Shown one piece after another: positions 1 to 10,214 of a stretch of 29,072 nucleotides of DNA. The DNA is from Allomyces macrogynus ATCC 38327 (lineage: Eukaryota > Blastocladiomycota > Blastocladiomycetes > Blastocladiales > Blastocladiaceae), in contig GG745333.1 of the NCBI GenBank assembly GCA_000151295.1, positions 941,277 to 970,348 on the forward strand, read 5' to 3'. The translations under genes were made by a program, and so were the position numbers. Position 1 is the stretch's first letter. Each line of letters begins with the position of its first letter. The notes below the pieces were generated by a model, which was given only the letters and a program-made list of their open reading frames with translations, did no database searches and was not told the DNA's origin.

Positions 1-106
1 TCGGACCGGTCGCACCCCGTCACTTGCTGCAGTCTCTGCCCGACACCGTTCCAGCACCCTCTTTCCACCCCCCGCCCACACTTATCCCCTCCACGCGCCG
101 ACAACC

Positions 107-2076
107 ATGACGACAACTGTCGCACCCAACCGCATCCACATCAAGGTCGGGGACAAGTGTGAGGTGCTCGACCTCTACCCGGGCTGCACGCATGAGGATG
201 TGCGCGCCATTCTCTGCAGGTGCGTGTCTTCGCCGCCAACGCGCGTACGGGATTGCGTCCGTCATCAGTCGCTGACCACCCGTCGTGCGCGCCATCACGC
301 AGTGCGGCGGACATGGTCGACGCCGACAAGGACTCGCTAATCAAGCTGACCAAGCCCGACGGCACGATCGTGCCCGTGAGCCCGTTCTTGCCGGGGAACA
401 CCGACAAGGACCCCTACACGCTCCAGGTTCATTACCGTACGTGGTGTTTGGCGCGTTTCTCGGGCAGTGAGCTCGTGCGTACCGGACGCTGATGCGACGC
501 ACGCGTGTTCTCAATCTTTCAGGTAGCCGCGGCAGCCCCAACGGTGCCGGTGGCGGCGGCGGCACCGCGTCGCCAACCAAGATTGGGTACCTCGAGGCCA
601 AGCTCAACGACATTTCCAAGGCGCTCGAGCCGCTGCGCGAGCTGCAGTCGTTCCGCGAGCAGATTGTCTCGTTCCAGAAGCGTCTCGAAGTACGTTTGGC
701 GGCCGCGCGGTTCATCTGGCGAACGAGCATTTCCGGTCTCTGACACAACGCGTATTGCGCTCATCTAGTCAGCCGAAAAGCAAATCAGCATGGCCAACCT
801 GCCCGAGACCAAGGTGATCCCGAAAGCGATCAAGCGCATTTCCAAGATCGACCCTATCTTTGCGCACCAGCCGAAATACGTCTTCACCGACGAGACGGTC
901 GCCTACCTCAAGCAGCCGTCGTTCAATAACTGGCAGTGGGAGGAGAACGAAATGACGGCGCTCATGGAGCACATGTTCACGGAGCTCGGGCTCGTCGACA
1001 AGTTCAAGATGGAGCTGCCCACGCTCAAGCGGTTCCTGTGCGTTGTCAAGGACAACTACAACCATAACCCGTTCCATAACTTCCGCCATTGCTTCTGCGT
1101 CACCCAGATGGTACGGTTTTTTGCGAGCGAGGGGGCCGGGTTGGGAGTGATGCGACGCGTCAAGGCTGACTTGGGTGTCATTCCGCCGGCTAGTTCTACG
1201 GCATGCTGCACGAGGCCGACTTGGTGTCGAAGCTCGAGCCGATCGACTTGCTGGTCGGGCTGATCTCGTGGTACGTCTCGCTCGCTCACTTCGAATCGCT
1301 CGCTCAAAGTTCTCTTTGCTCACCCGTCCCCGTTCTCCACCTTCGCTAGCATCATTCACGACATTGATCACCCGGGGTTCAACAACGCATACCAGGTGAA
1401 TGCCAAGACGGAGCTGGCCGTCATCTACAACGACCAGTCGCCGCTCGAGAACCACCACTGCGCGGTTGGGTTCACGATTTTGCGCAACAATGACTGCAAC
1501 ATTTTCAAGAATTTGTCCGACAAGGAGTACGAGCACGTGCGCAAGGGCATTATCCGGTGCGTCTTGTCGACCGACTTGACCAAGCACGGCGAGATTATGA
1601 CCAAGTTCAAGGCCGTCTCGGAAAACTTCAACTTTGCCGATGTCGAGCACAAGGCGCAGGTAAGCTACAGTTTTCGCGTGCGATCACGGTTTCCGGCATT
1701 GTCGCTTACCCCCCCCCCCCCCCCCCCTCCCTCGCCCGAATGCGTCTAGCTCCTGGGCATGATGGTGAAGTGCGCCGACATTTCCAACGAGGCGCGGCCC
1801 GCGGACGTGGCTGAGCCGTGGCTCGATTGCTTGCTCGAAGAGTACTTTGCGCAGTCGGACCGCGAAAAGGCCGAGGGTCTTCCCGTCGCGCCGTTCATGG
1901 ACCGCGACAAGGTGACCAAGCCAGGCGCGCAAGTCGGGTTCATTCAGTTTGTCATGATCCCGCTGTTTGAGAACTTGGCGCGCGTCTTGCCGCAGCTCGA
2001 GGGCAATGTCTTGCCGCAGATTCGCAAGTCGTTGGCGTATTACCAAGACCTGCAGCAGAAGATGGCGGGGAAGTGA
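107..2076 (+). CDS. PDE9A-like: PDE9-type 3',5'-cyclic nucleotide phosphodiesterase
   Basis: Class I phosphodiesterase, predicted to hydrolyse cGMP to GMP. Seven exons join in frame: 107-219, 303-436, 523-689, 769-1110, 1194-1270, 1350-1659 and 1750-2076, giving about 489 aa, within the range of PDE9A isoforms. Residues 1-80 resemble the PDE9A N-terminal region, with a conserved run around [16 protein letters not shown]. The catalytic domain follows from about residue 160. Metal-binding residues are visible: HNFRH at 241-245, HD at 281-282 (IIHDIDHPG) and Asp391 (CADISNE). The purine-clamp glutamine is Gln442 in GAQVGFIQF, preceded by Ala as in PDE9A. There are no GAF, PAS or membrane segments. 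The start is the first ATG of the conserved frame. The assignment to the PDE9 subfamily is strong; cGMP preference is inferred from the family. Confidence 0.95.
1709..1727 (+). repeat. 19-nt poly-C run in PDE intron 6
   Basis: An uninterrupted run of 19 C lies in the last PDE intron (1660-1749), upstream of its acceptor AG at 1748-1749. It sits where a polypyrimidine tract is expected and is a likely site of length polymorphism or sequencing error. Being intronic, it does not affect the reading frame. Confidence 0.9.
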
Positions 2077-2590
2077 GCGGATCGTCGAGGTGCACGACGC
2101 GCATGAGGTGGGGAGACTTGGGTGGTGGTGTCGGCGTCGGTGTCGGTTGCGTTGGACTGGATGCGTGCGTGCGCGAGTGGGCCGACGACATTATATATCC
2201 TTGCACGTTTTTTTTCGTTTCTGTCGAATGGAGTGTGGTCGTTGTCGCGTGGTGATTTTTGTTGTAAGATGTCGCCCGCCTCGGGAACAGGAACGTGGCG
2301 TGCGCGCCTGAGATGAACCGACGAGGCCCATCGGTGTTCTTCAGGACCTCGCCCATCATGCTCGCCGACCGCGTGCTCGCGAGCCTTGTCGTGTCGCGGC
2401 GCTCCGCCAGTGTGAGAGGCGATCGGACGCGAAGTGGTTTTGAGAGTGAGGTTGCGAGACGCGAAGTGAATGGCAGGGACATTAACGTGACTTGGCCAAG
2501 CCACAATCCACCGCGGGCGTGTGACGAAGCGCCCAGGTTTCGCCCCTGCACTGACCCCTCTCCAACACATCTCATCCACTGAGTATCACG
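2077..2590. other. Intergenic: PDE 3' flank and uL29 promoter/leader
   Basis: No gene is recognisable in these 514 bases. The first part is the presumed PDE 3' untranslated region and holds a TATATAT stretch near 2193. The last 50 bases before the uL29 ATG are rich in C and T, as is common for leaders of ribosomal-protein genes. Confidence 0.5.
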
Positions 2591-3572
2591 ATGGTCCGTC
2601 GACCCGCTGCAAAAAGACACTCGCCAACGTCGCCAGCACCGCCGCCGCCATGAACCCGATCCCCCCGCGCGGAAAATTCACCTCGTCGCCCGAAATTCCG
2701 CTCGGCCACCATGGCGGCAGCACGCTGAGCGACGAAACGGCACCGATTTCGGCCAGAGGGCTAACCACTCGGCCCGCTGTGTATGGTTGCCACGCCCGTC
2801 CATCCGTCACCGACCCGCTCGTTTACCACCTCGTAAACGCTCCCACGACGATCCCACTTGGTCCCTTCGAAACGACGTTCCTCTCGTCACGCTCTTCCCA
2901 ATCGTTTTGCTCGTCGTGCTCGCTGCGAACCGCTCGTGCTGCCAAAATCGCCGTTTGAACGGCTTTTACTACAATTCTCGACGAATCGAAATTTCCCGTC
3001 GTCATGACGATTCCACGCTCGTTTGCTCCGTTTTCGACCTGAACCTCTGCTTGCGCACGAAATTCTGGCCATTTCTGCTCGTTCCAGAGCAAGGTCAAGA
3101 CTTTCACGCTGCGGTCGCTCAACAAGGCGGAGCTGAACAAGCAGCTGGACGAGCTGCGCCGCGAGCTCCTGGCGCTGCGCGTCAAGCAGCAGTCGAACCA
3201 GGCGTCGCAGAAGACGCTCGAGATCCGCAACGTGCGCCGCTCGATTGCGCGCGTCTTGACCGTGATCAACCAGAACACCAAGAACGAGCTGCGCGCGGCC
3301 TACGCTGGCAAGAAGTACAAGCCCTTGGACCTGCGCGCCAAGCGCACGCGCGCGCTGCGCCGCGCCCTGACGCCCGCTGAGAAGGCGATCGTCACGGTCA
3401 AGGCTGCCAAGAAGGCCAAGCACTTCCCGCAGCGCAAGTTCGCCGTCCTGTACGTTTCTTTAGTCCTCAATGCGTTGTTTTAGGCGAGAGCGGGAGACTG
3501 ACCGTCTTGTTGCTCCTCTGACGCTTCGTGCGGTTGCCGTCGTGTCGTTTCGGGGAATTATATAGTGCCTAA
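2591..3572 (+). CDS. RPL35: Large-subunit ribosomal protein uL29 (RPL35)
   Basis: Component of the 60S subunit, located near the polypeptide exit tunnel. The main exon, 3088-3449, encodes almost the whole protein with family-typical runs such as SIARVLTVINQNTKNELR, KKYKPLDLRAKRTRALRR and FPQRKFAV. The exon opens directly after a CAG acceptor with Ser-Lys-Val-Lys and has no usable ATG upstream in frame, so the initiator is on a separate exon. The best candidate is ATG 2591-2593 followed at once by GTCCGT; ATG 2783-2785 followed by GTTGCC is an alternative. At the 3' end a GTACGT donor at 3450 and a TATATAG acceptor ending at 3565 leave a 7-nt coding exon that finishes the protein as FAVLA-stop. 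This gives 123 aa, the length of human RPL35. Read-through without this intron would add an unconserved tail to 3483. Identity is certain; both ends are inferred. Confidence 0.88.
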
Positions 3573-3700
3573 GCTGGTTGATAAAAGTTTGCCTCGTGCG
3601 CCGTTTTCGAAACCGTTCTCATGATCTTTTTGTCTCTCTGGCCCTCCCCTGTCCTCTCTCAGCGCGCCCCGGCAGCAATTGCAAATTCGCTCTCGTCTAT

Positions 3701-4174
3701 TCAGGCACTCCGCAACGGCATCTCGTTCCCGCGCCCAGTCACCGCGACCGACAGCATCGGCAACTTCTGCTGCCGCCTCCGCGCCCCCGCGCGGTCCCGC
3801 AACGCCGAACGGCTTGATCCGTCGAGGTGCAGCGGACTGAACCGCCGGTAGAGGTCGTCTTCGTTGATCGGAGGTGGTGGTGGGGTCGCGGCGCGGATGA
3901 CAGCTGCCTTCATATCAGGTTCCGGCGTTCGCGTGGAGAAGAGAGAGTGCGCGGCGCCAAACACGGCGGTCACAACTTGTTTGGCTGACATGGTGCCGAG
4001 CGCGAGCGTTGAGGTGAGGATCGTGTGCACGACAAAGCCCAGCAGCACGACAACGCCACACGACAAGGAGATGACGGTGATGAGGACGCCGGGAATCACA
4101 AAGGGCACGAGCAATGGCCAGGCAAAGAGGCAAACGAGGGCCGTGAGTGGCCACCGGAATGAGCGAGGAATCAT
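3701..4174 (-). CDS. Small hypothetical two-helix membrane protein
   Basis: I do not recognise this 157-aa protein. The ATG at 4174 is chosen because the long hydrophobic stretch starts just after it, while the frame upstream has the composition of non-coding sequence. Residues about 9-29 and 31-57 form two hydrophobic segments separated by a Ile-Pro-Gly turn, which suggests a membrane hairpin. The remainder is hydrophilic, with a PPPPP run at 98-102, an acidic NEDDLYRRF patch and a basic C-terminus (RDRAGARRRQQK). It lies tail to tail with uL29 and downstream of CFAP57 on the same strand. A single-exon gene with this hydropathy is plausible, but there is no homology evidence and an upstream exon cannot be excluded. 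Confidence 0.5.
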   Translation of the reverse strand: MIPRSFRWPLTALVCLFAWPLLVPFVIPGVLITVISLSCGVVVLLGFVVHTILTSTLALGTMSAKQVVTAVFGAAHSLFSTRTPEPDMKAAVIRAATPPPPPINEDDLYRRFSPLHLDGSSRSALRDRAGARRRQQKLPMLSVAVTGRGNEMPLRSA

Positions 4175-4612
4175 GTCTTGGTCTTGCAAATAAATGGCGG
4201 AGCGTCTGGTGGACGAACGGGCAGCCTTGGCGGCAGGCAGTCGCGGCGGGCGCTTTAAGAAGTCGTTGGAGGGCGTTGGTTTTACGGAGGCACGGTGCGA
4301 ATGCCGCAAGTCGCCACGGCGCCAATGAGGATTGGTCGTTGCGACGGTTGTCGTGCTCCTCGACGGCCACGGGTGATGGACACGATGGAATGTCAATCAG
4401 AGCTGCGAACAGTTGTTGGAAGGGCCCTGGGCCATGAAAAGTCCAAATCACGCTCGATGATCTGATTTGCCCAACGACTTCAGCGTCCTTCAGCGACCCC
4501 GTCTACGGCGAATAAATATGCTCCTCCTTGACGCTCAGTCGACCTGGCAGTCCCGGCGAAAAGTGTGTGCTATCGACGCGCGCACCAACCAGTCCCAGTC
4601 TGTCTCCACCCA
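4175..4612. other. Intergenic: CFAP57 3' flank and promoter of the membrane protein gene
   Basis: Between the CFAP57 stop and the ATG of the small membrane protein, both on the minus strand, there is no recognisable gene. An A/T-rich stretch lies about 10-20 bases before the downstream ATG. Open frames here run through without start context or homology. Confidence 0.4.
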
Positions 4613-7600
4613 TCACGATCCGACTCGGCTGCTGACGACGAGGTTCGCCAGCTCTTTTCGTAGTGAATTGACCTCGCTATGTTGGGGCGGGTGCAGCATG
4701 GTGAGCGTGATCCAAGGTGCGCGATAACACGCAAGCTGCCCTGTCGCACCTCGTCAACTGCACATTCTCGGAAATGAGCTTTTGCGTCTCGTGCTGCCGC
4801 GCCGCAATCTGCTTGACAAGCTTGCGGTTGACCGTCGACACGGTCTTTTCGAGCAGATCGCGCTGCCGCAGGTCCTGGTCGCGCTCATCGGTGACAATCC
4901 GGCCTCCACCCGCGCGCCGCCGACCGGGCCCCGCACCAGCAGGTGGTGCACTCGCGCGTTTTGGTGAGGTGGACGACGTACTCCCCACCGACCCCGATCC
5001 GGATCCGGGCCCCGCCGAGGTCGCGCCGGTCGCCTTCTTGACCGGCGACGACATGGCCGACGAGACGGGCGAGTAAGTCGGGCTCACGTCGGGCGACCCG
5101 CAGTACTTTTGGAACAGGTCGCAGAGGAACGACTTGAGCTCGTGCTTGTCGTGGAACCGCTGCGAGAGCAGCATTACGTCGCGCTGCATCGCCTCGACCA
5201 CGGCATGCGCGTCGCGCGTACGGTCCTGCTGCGACGCGAGCTCGCGCATCGTGCCCTTGAGTTTCTGGAGCAGGTCGTCCTTGGCGAACCGCATATGGTT
5301 GCGTGCTTTGAGGTACCCGCCGAGTTCCACGCCCATGTCGCCGAGCTGTGCCTGCAGCCGCACAATATCCTGCTCGCGCGGCTCAATCTGCTTGCGCAGC
5401 TCAACAATCTTGTAGTCGAGCACAAACTTGAACTTTTCGAGTTCCTTGTTTTTCTTCTTCAAGTCGCTGATGCGCTTTTCCTTGTCCTCGATCGTATCTT
5501 CGCGCTCCTGCAGCTCGCGTCTCGCGCCAGCAATGTCCTTTTCGAGCGTCTTGATAATGGCCGTGAGTTTGTGCTCGTCGTTGGACATTTTCTGCAGCTC
5601 GGCCTTGTTGCCCTCAATGCGCTTGAGCAAGCCCTCGTACTTCTTGTGCATTTCCTCGTTTTCGAGCTGGATGAGCTTGAGACTCGCGCGCTCGTCCTTA
5701 AGCCGCTGCTCGTAGTAGTACTGCATTTGCAAAATCTCTTGCTCGGTGCCCGCGTCAATGTCACTCGACTTGGCCAGGAAGTCGGAGCGTCGCTTCGTGA
5801 GCTCGGCCTCGAGCTACATGATCCACCCACAGGATGATTCGGGTGAGCGGTCAGCGGACGGGTGGAGAGGTCAGAGGACAGAAGACGCATCACAACACGT
5901 GCGTTCTGCATCTCGACCGTCTTCTCGTCAATCTTCTTGGCGTAAAATTCGCGCAGCGCCTCGAGCTCCTCGGAGAGCGAGTCGCGAATCAGGGTCATGT
6001 GCTGCGACCACTGCATCTTCTTTTGCTCGAGCGCCATTTCGAGGGCGCGGTACCGCTCGGCCTCGGCCTTGAGCTTGAACTGCGTGCTCTCCTCGAGCTC
6101 GCGCTTCTCGCTCGAGTGGTTGGCCTTGAGCTCGCTGAGCCGCGACGAGTGATGCACGACATTTTCCTCGTAGGCTTGCCGCAACAGCTCATTATCGGTC
6201 GCGAGCGCCTCGATATCGTGCACGAGCCGGTCGGTCGTTTCGCGCGCCTTTTGCGTGTACATGACCTCACGCTGCTCGAGCACGCGCTCGTTCTCGAGTC
6301 GAATCTCGTCCACTTTTTGCCGCAACCCCAACATCGTCTCGAGCTGGTCCTTGACATCCGACCGCAACGCCAAAATCTCGTCCGAGTACATGGACTCGCC
6401 GCGGTCGCGCTTCGACGCCCGCACGTCCTTGTCGTGCACGCGCACGAGCGCAAGACTGCCGTCCGGCCCGCACGTGAACAGATGCGACTCGTCAAAGCTC
6501 ATGCGCAGCCGCGAAATCGCGGCGTTGTGCGAGTGCAGCGAAATCACGTCGCCCGACGTCGGCGGGTACCGCACGGCCTTGATATGGCCCGAGGTCGTGG
6601 CCGCGACGACGAGTCGCCCGGACCGGCCCACGGCCAACTGCGTGATCCCGGCACCGACGGGGATCTCGCGCACGATCTGGGCTTCGCGCACTTCCATGAT
6701 GCGGCCGTCGTTGGTGCCGAGGAAAATCACCTTGTCGGGAGAGAACATGGCCGTCGTGTACTGCGATGCGTGCACGTACTCGGAGACGCGCCGCTGCGTA
6801 CGCAGGTCCCACTCGATCACCGATCCGTCGTACGCAACCGAGAGTAATCGCGTATCGTCGGGGCTCCAGCTGATCGACCGCACTTTGCCCGCGTGGCCCT
6901 TGAGCGTCATGACCGGGTCAAAGCTCCACGTGGACCGGATCGCAACCACGTTCTCGTGGGCGACGGCGAAAAACTGTCCACCGTTCGAGAATTGGCACTT
7001 GGTGGGCAGTGGGAGACGGAGGTGAGCCTGGGTCCAATGCGCTGCCGACAAAAGTATGGTGATGGGGCATACCTCGCGGCAGTTGCGCGCCGAGTACTCC
7101 CAAAACGGCCGAATATCGTCGAGCAAAATCTTGAGCAGCTTGATGCCGTCGCTGAATCCGACGAGCAAGAACAGGCCGCTCGGGTGAAATGCGATACTGT
7201 GCGGCTCCGACTTGAAAAACTTGGCCACCTCCATTGAATTCTCGAGAAAGTTCCAGATGCGGACCGACAAGTCGGCGCCGCACGTGGCGATCAGCGGCTT
7301 GCGAATGCACACGTCGATGCCTGCGATGGCGCTCTGGTGCGCCTGTGACAATTTCTCGACCTTTACGTCGTCGGATTGCAGCGACGAGAGCACAATCAAC
7401 TGATTGTGCTCGAGCGAGCAAATGGCCGTGTCCTCGTTGCTCGACAGCGCCATGCCGCGAATCACCGAGTTTTCAATCTTGATTTCTTTGGCGCTACGGT
7501 AGAGCGTGCCGTCGTCGGTACGCTCCCATACTTGCACGATGCCGTTGTTGGACCCGCACACGAACCCGTTTTGCGCGGCGCGGATCACGGTCGTGTGGTG

Positions 7601-8564
7601 CGGCCTGATGGGCACATCGATCGAGAGCCCGCTCGGGATTTCGAGCTTGAGTTCGGCGTTCTCGTAGATGAGCAGCTTGCTCTCGTCGGTCGAGACGGCA
7701 ATGCGCTCCGACGAGAGCCACGCGTGGTTCATGTTGTTCTAGCCGGCGCGGGAAACAAGCGGGAGTGAGCCAAGCATTTCCACACGCTCGTGATCGTCGT
7801 CGTTCTCGTACCCGGTAGTCCGTCTTTTGGAACGTCATGGGCTTGAGCGTGCCCTCAGTGAACCGGTAGATGCGAAACACGTTTTGCCCGACGACGGCAA
7901 TCTGCGGCACATTCTTTTCAAACGGGTTGAAGCTGATCTGGTTCACCTTGACGTTGGCCGCGTAGTTGAGCTTGATCGACGCGTAGACCTTGCCCTTTTC
8001 CCAATTCCACAGCTGCAGCATCCACTCGGGCTCGGCCGACTGCGTGACGAGAAACTTGTTGTCGTTGGAAATGGCGACCGAGACAATTTCCTATCCTCCC
8101 AACCGCAGAAACGACATCAAGCACCGTGCTGGAATGACTTGAGTAATCCAGCAGCGCACGCACCCGTGCAATCAAGTCGTCGTCGCGCAACACCTTCTTC
8201 TTTTTCAGCGAGTGGGCGTCGAAAATGGTGACGGCGGCCTTGCGCTCGCCCTTTTCGGCCACCGCAATGAGCCGTGTCGATGCAGCAAGAGCCGAGACGG
8301 CACCGCCCTCGTTGAGCGAAATGAAGCGCTGGCTCTTTTGGTCGACATTGTAGACGATGATGCTCGAGCCCGCCGGGTAGATGATGTGCTGGTCGTCGAG
8401 CTGGTGCAGCGCATGCGAAACGGCGCCGTTGAGGCCAAAGACGTGGCTACACGAATCGAGTCGCTGGAAAGTGTTGGTATCGATCGGCTGCTGACGGATC
8501 AATTGGCTCGCAGCTGGTTGAAGTGCGGCCGGATCAAAAATCACCTCAAGGAGAGTGCCGTCAT
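4613..8564 (-). CDS. CFAP57: CFAP57 (WDR65), cilia- and flagella-associated WD40/coiled-coil protein
   Basis: Axonemal protein; in algae and animals CFAP57/FAP57 helps to anchor inner-arm dyneins in the 96-nm repeat. Seven exons join in frame: 8564-8545, 8446-8164, 8090-7812, 7738-7073, 6997-5897, 5813-4750 and 4676-4613, giving about 1158 aa against 1250 in human. Residues 1 to about 590 are WD40 repeats, starting with the family motif VFGLNGAV and IVYNVDQKSQRF. A long coiled coil follows, holding the near-invariant block around ELEKFKFVLDYKIVELRKQI and KQIEPRE. A Ser/Gly/Pro-rich stretch (about 1028-1090) interrupts it, and the last exon ends SEVNSLRKELANLVVS. Exon 1 (MTALSL, 20 nt) is the least certain part. 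The other introns are 73-83 nt with GT-AG ends; the exon 5/6 donor is slightly ambiguous. Presence of this gene implies a motile cilium in the life cycle. Confidence 0.95.
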
Positions 8565-9027
8565 TGTGCTACAAGTGGCTCGGAAATTATTGGTCGGTGG
8601 TCGTCGTCATTTGGCCGCAAGCCTGCTTTATTCGAAAAGCGACGACTTGGCAATGGGAAGTTGGATGTGCAGCACGTCTCACACTTGAATCAAGTTCATG
8701 CGTTGTCCACGTTATCCGTGTGCGAAATGGCACCTGATCCGTCTCCAGCTCCATGCCCGTCGCCACGATCAATAAAATGCCGTGCCATGACGCCCACGAG
8801 GATCTCCAGTTCTTTTGCATCCTCTTTGCCGGCAACGGCTGGCCGCGCCGGGTCTTGACCGGTTTCTTGGCTAAACAGAGGGAGGAAAGACCAACGTTTG
8901 GACCTGTAAAAAGCCGGGTTTCCTTGGTTTCGACAAGGGGCTCGGAAGAAATGTTCCCACAGTTTTGCTTCCTTTGCTGGATTTATGTTGTGGCAAAACA
9001 TGGATGCTCAAACGGGTTCGTTCACGC
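8565..9027. other. Intergenic: CFAP57 promoter and methyltransferase 3' flank
   Basis: No convincing gene. On the minus strand a canonical AATAAA (TTTATT on the given strand, about 8627-8632) lies some 400 bases beyond the methyltransferase stop and could be its poly(A) signal. On the plus strand there is an open frame of 123 codons from ATG 8753, with no recognisable homology and low plausibility. Confidence 0.4.
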
Positions 9028-10214
9028 TCACGACCTGACACGTTTCCCTGACCAGTCGAAGTTCGTCTCAAGCTTCGGGTTGATTGATGGTCCCGACTTT
9101 GACCAAGTCAGGCTATCGCGGTGACCAGCGACATCGAGACAGGATACGACATTCGATCCACTCAAAAAATACATTGACTCAAGAGCTGACGACCGCATCG
9201 CGCCGCCGCGCATTAAACACGGAATCTCGTCGGGCACCTGCCACTGCGGGTGCAATTCCGCGTCCGGAACGTTGAAAAAGAAGTGGTCGACATCCACCGC
9301 GCGGAAAAAGGGCACCTCCTTTTCGAAATCGCGCCGCTCGTACGCAAACGCAATGTACGCGTGCGGGTGGGCCGCGGTCAGGGAGCAGAGCGTCGCCACG
9401 AGCGTCGCTACGAGCGGCGCGTGCAGCGGTGCCCACAAAATCAGGTCGCTGAAAACGATCAGGTCAACGGGGCGCTCGCCGGGAACGAATCGGCGAACGG
9501 ACCGCGTCGCCGTCGGGTGGAACACCAGGGTGGAGAGTGGTGGGGCGCGATCGTTGAACTGTTTCGGGGTTCGTGGAGCAGACGTTGGCGGCAAATAGTC
9601 GTAAAAGCTGAGGTGCTGCACGACCATATGGCCCTGCGTGCCCAACGTGGTGCTTGCCGCGGTCGGCTCCGCGACCGGATAGGCCGCGCTCGCGTATTCG
9701 CACAACAGCGGCAGCGCGAGGTCGGCCAAAACGACCTGCGCCGTGGGCAAGATCTGCGCGAGCCCCAATCCAACAGCACCCACGCCAGCACCGAGCTCGA
9801 CAATGCGCAACGGCCTGGCCCGCGCGTCTTGAACCAATGACGGGAACGCGCGTGCCCAATCCCGGTTCGCCGTCGCAAACGATGCGGCCTTCAGAGCGCC
9901 TCTTGCCGCTGGCGCGTCTCGAGCCAGTGCAGCAAAACGAGCGCCAAGTCCCACACCGTCGCACCGGCCCCGCCCGCACAGTGGCTCGTCGGGTCCTCGC
10001 GAACGACCAACGGTGAGAGCTCGGTGGCCGAGTCGGCGAGTCCCGCGTACTCGCCTGCACAATCGTCGTCGCCGGTGCGGTCGGCGTAGGGGTCAACGTC
10101 AATCTCGCGGGCCGGAAGCTGAGCAGCGCATTCAGCAGCGAGCACGGGCACGTCGATCATGTCCGGCTTGGCATCGACGGATGTGCTTCCTCCCTGAATC
10201 GTCGTTGCCGTCAT
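9028..10214 (-). CDS. Methyltransferase-16 (METTL21/EEF-KMT-like) protein
   Basis: Predicted seven-beta-strand, SAM-dependent protein-lysine methyltransferase; the substrate is unknown. Exon 1 is 10214-9907 and exon 2 is 9814-9028, joined by a GC-AG intron, giving about 364 aa. Exon 1 contributes an acidic N-terminus and VWDLALVLLHWLETRQ, the conserved segment just before motif I in this family. Exon 2 opens with RPLRIVELGAGVGAVGLG (motif I, SAM binding). DLIVFSDLILW is the motif corresponding to the post-II/catalytic strand, and FAYERRDFEKEVPFF matches the YE-R region of METTL21-like enzymes. Without the intron the two halves lie in different frames and exon 1 runs into a stop at 9891-9893. 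The gene is divergent from the hydrolase at 11011. The family is confident, the exact member is not. Confidence 0.8.
9815..9906 (-). other. GC-AG intron in the methyltransferase gene
   Basis: The 92-nt stretch begins GCAAGA on the minus strand, close to the GCAAGT consensus of GC-type donors, and ends GGGCCAG. Removing it joins a phase-2 codon (CG|G, Arg) and restores one frame between the WDLALVL segment and the VELGAG motif. No GT donor upstream of the exon-1 stop achieves this. The size fits the other introns of the window. Confidence 0.7.

Noticed and set aside
769..1650. 293-codon open frame on the minus strand across PDE exons
   Set aside because: It runs straight through several PDE introns and exons in antisense. 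The plus-strand frames carry the PDE motifs.
5834..6847. 337-codon open frame on the plus strand
   Set aside because: Antisense to CFAP57; Leu/Arg/Val-rich translation typical of a shadow frame.
8523..8544. CFAP57 start at 8544
   Set aside because: That codon is GTG and the sequence between it and VFGLNG is not conserved; it fits better as an intron after a short ATG exon at 8564.
4613..8564. CFAP57 pieces as two or three separate genes (WD40 protein and coiled-coil protein)
   Set aside because: Short GT-AG introns join all pieces in frame, and the order matches one human protein from end to end.
9891..10214. Methyltransferase as a pseudogene with a frameshift
   Set aside because: A GC-AG intron of typical length restores one frame with conserved sequence on both sides, which is simpler than a lesion.
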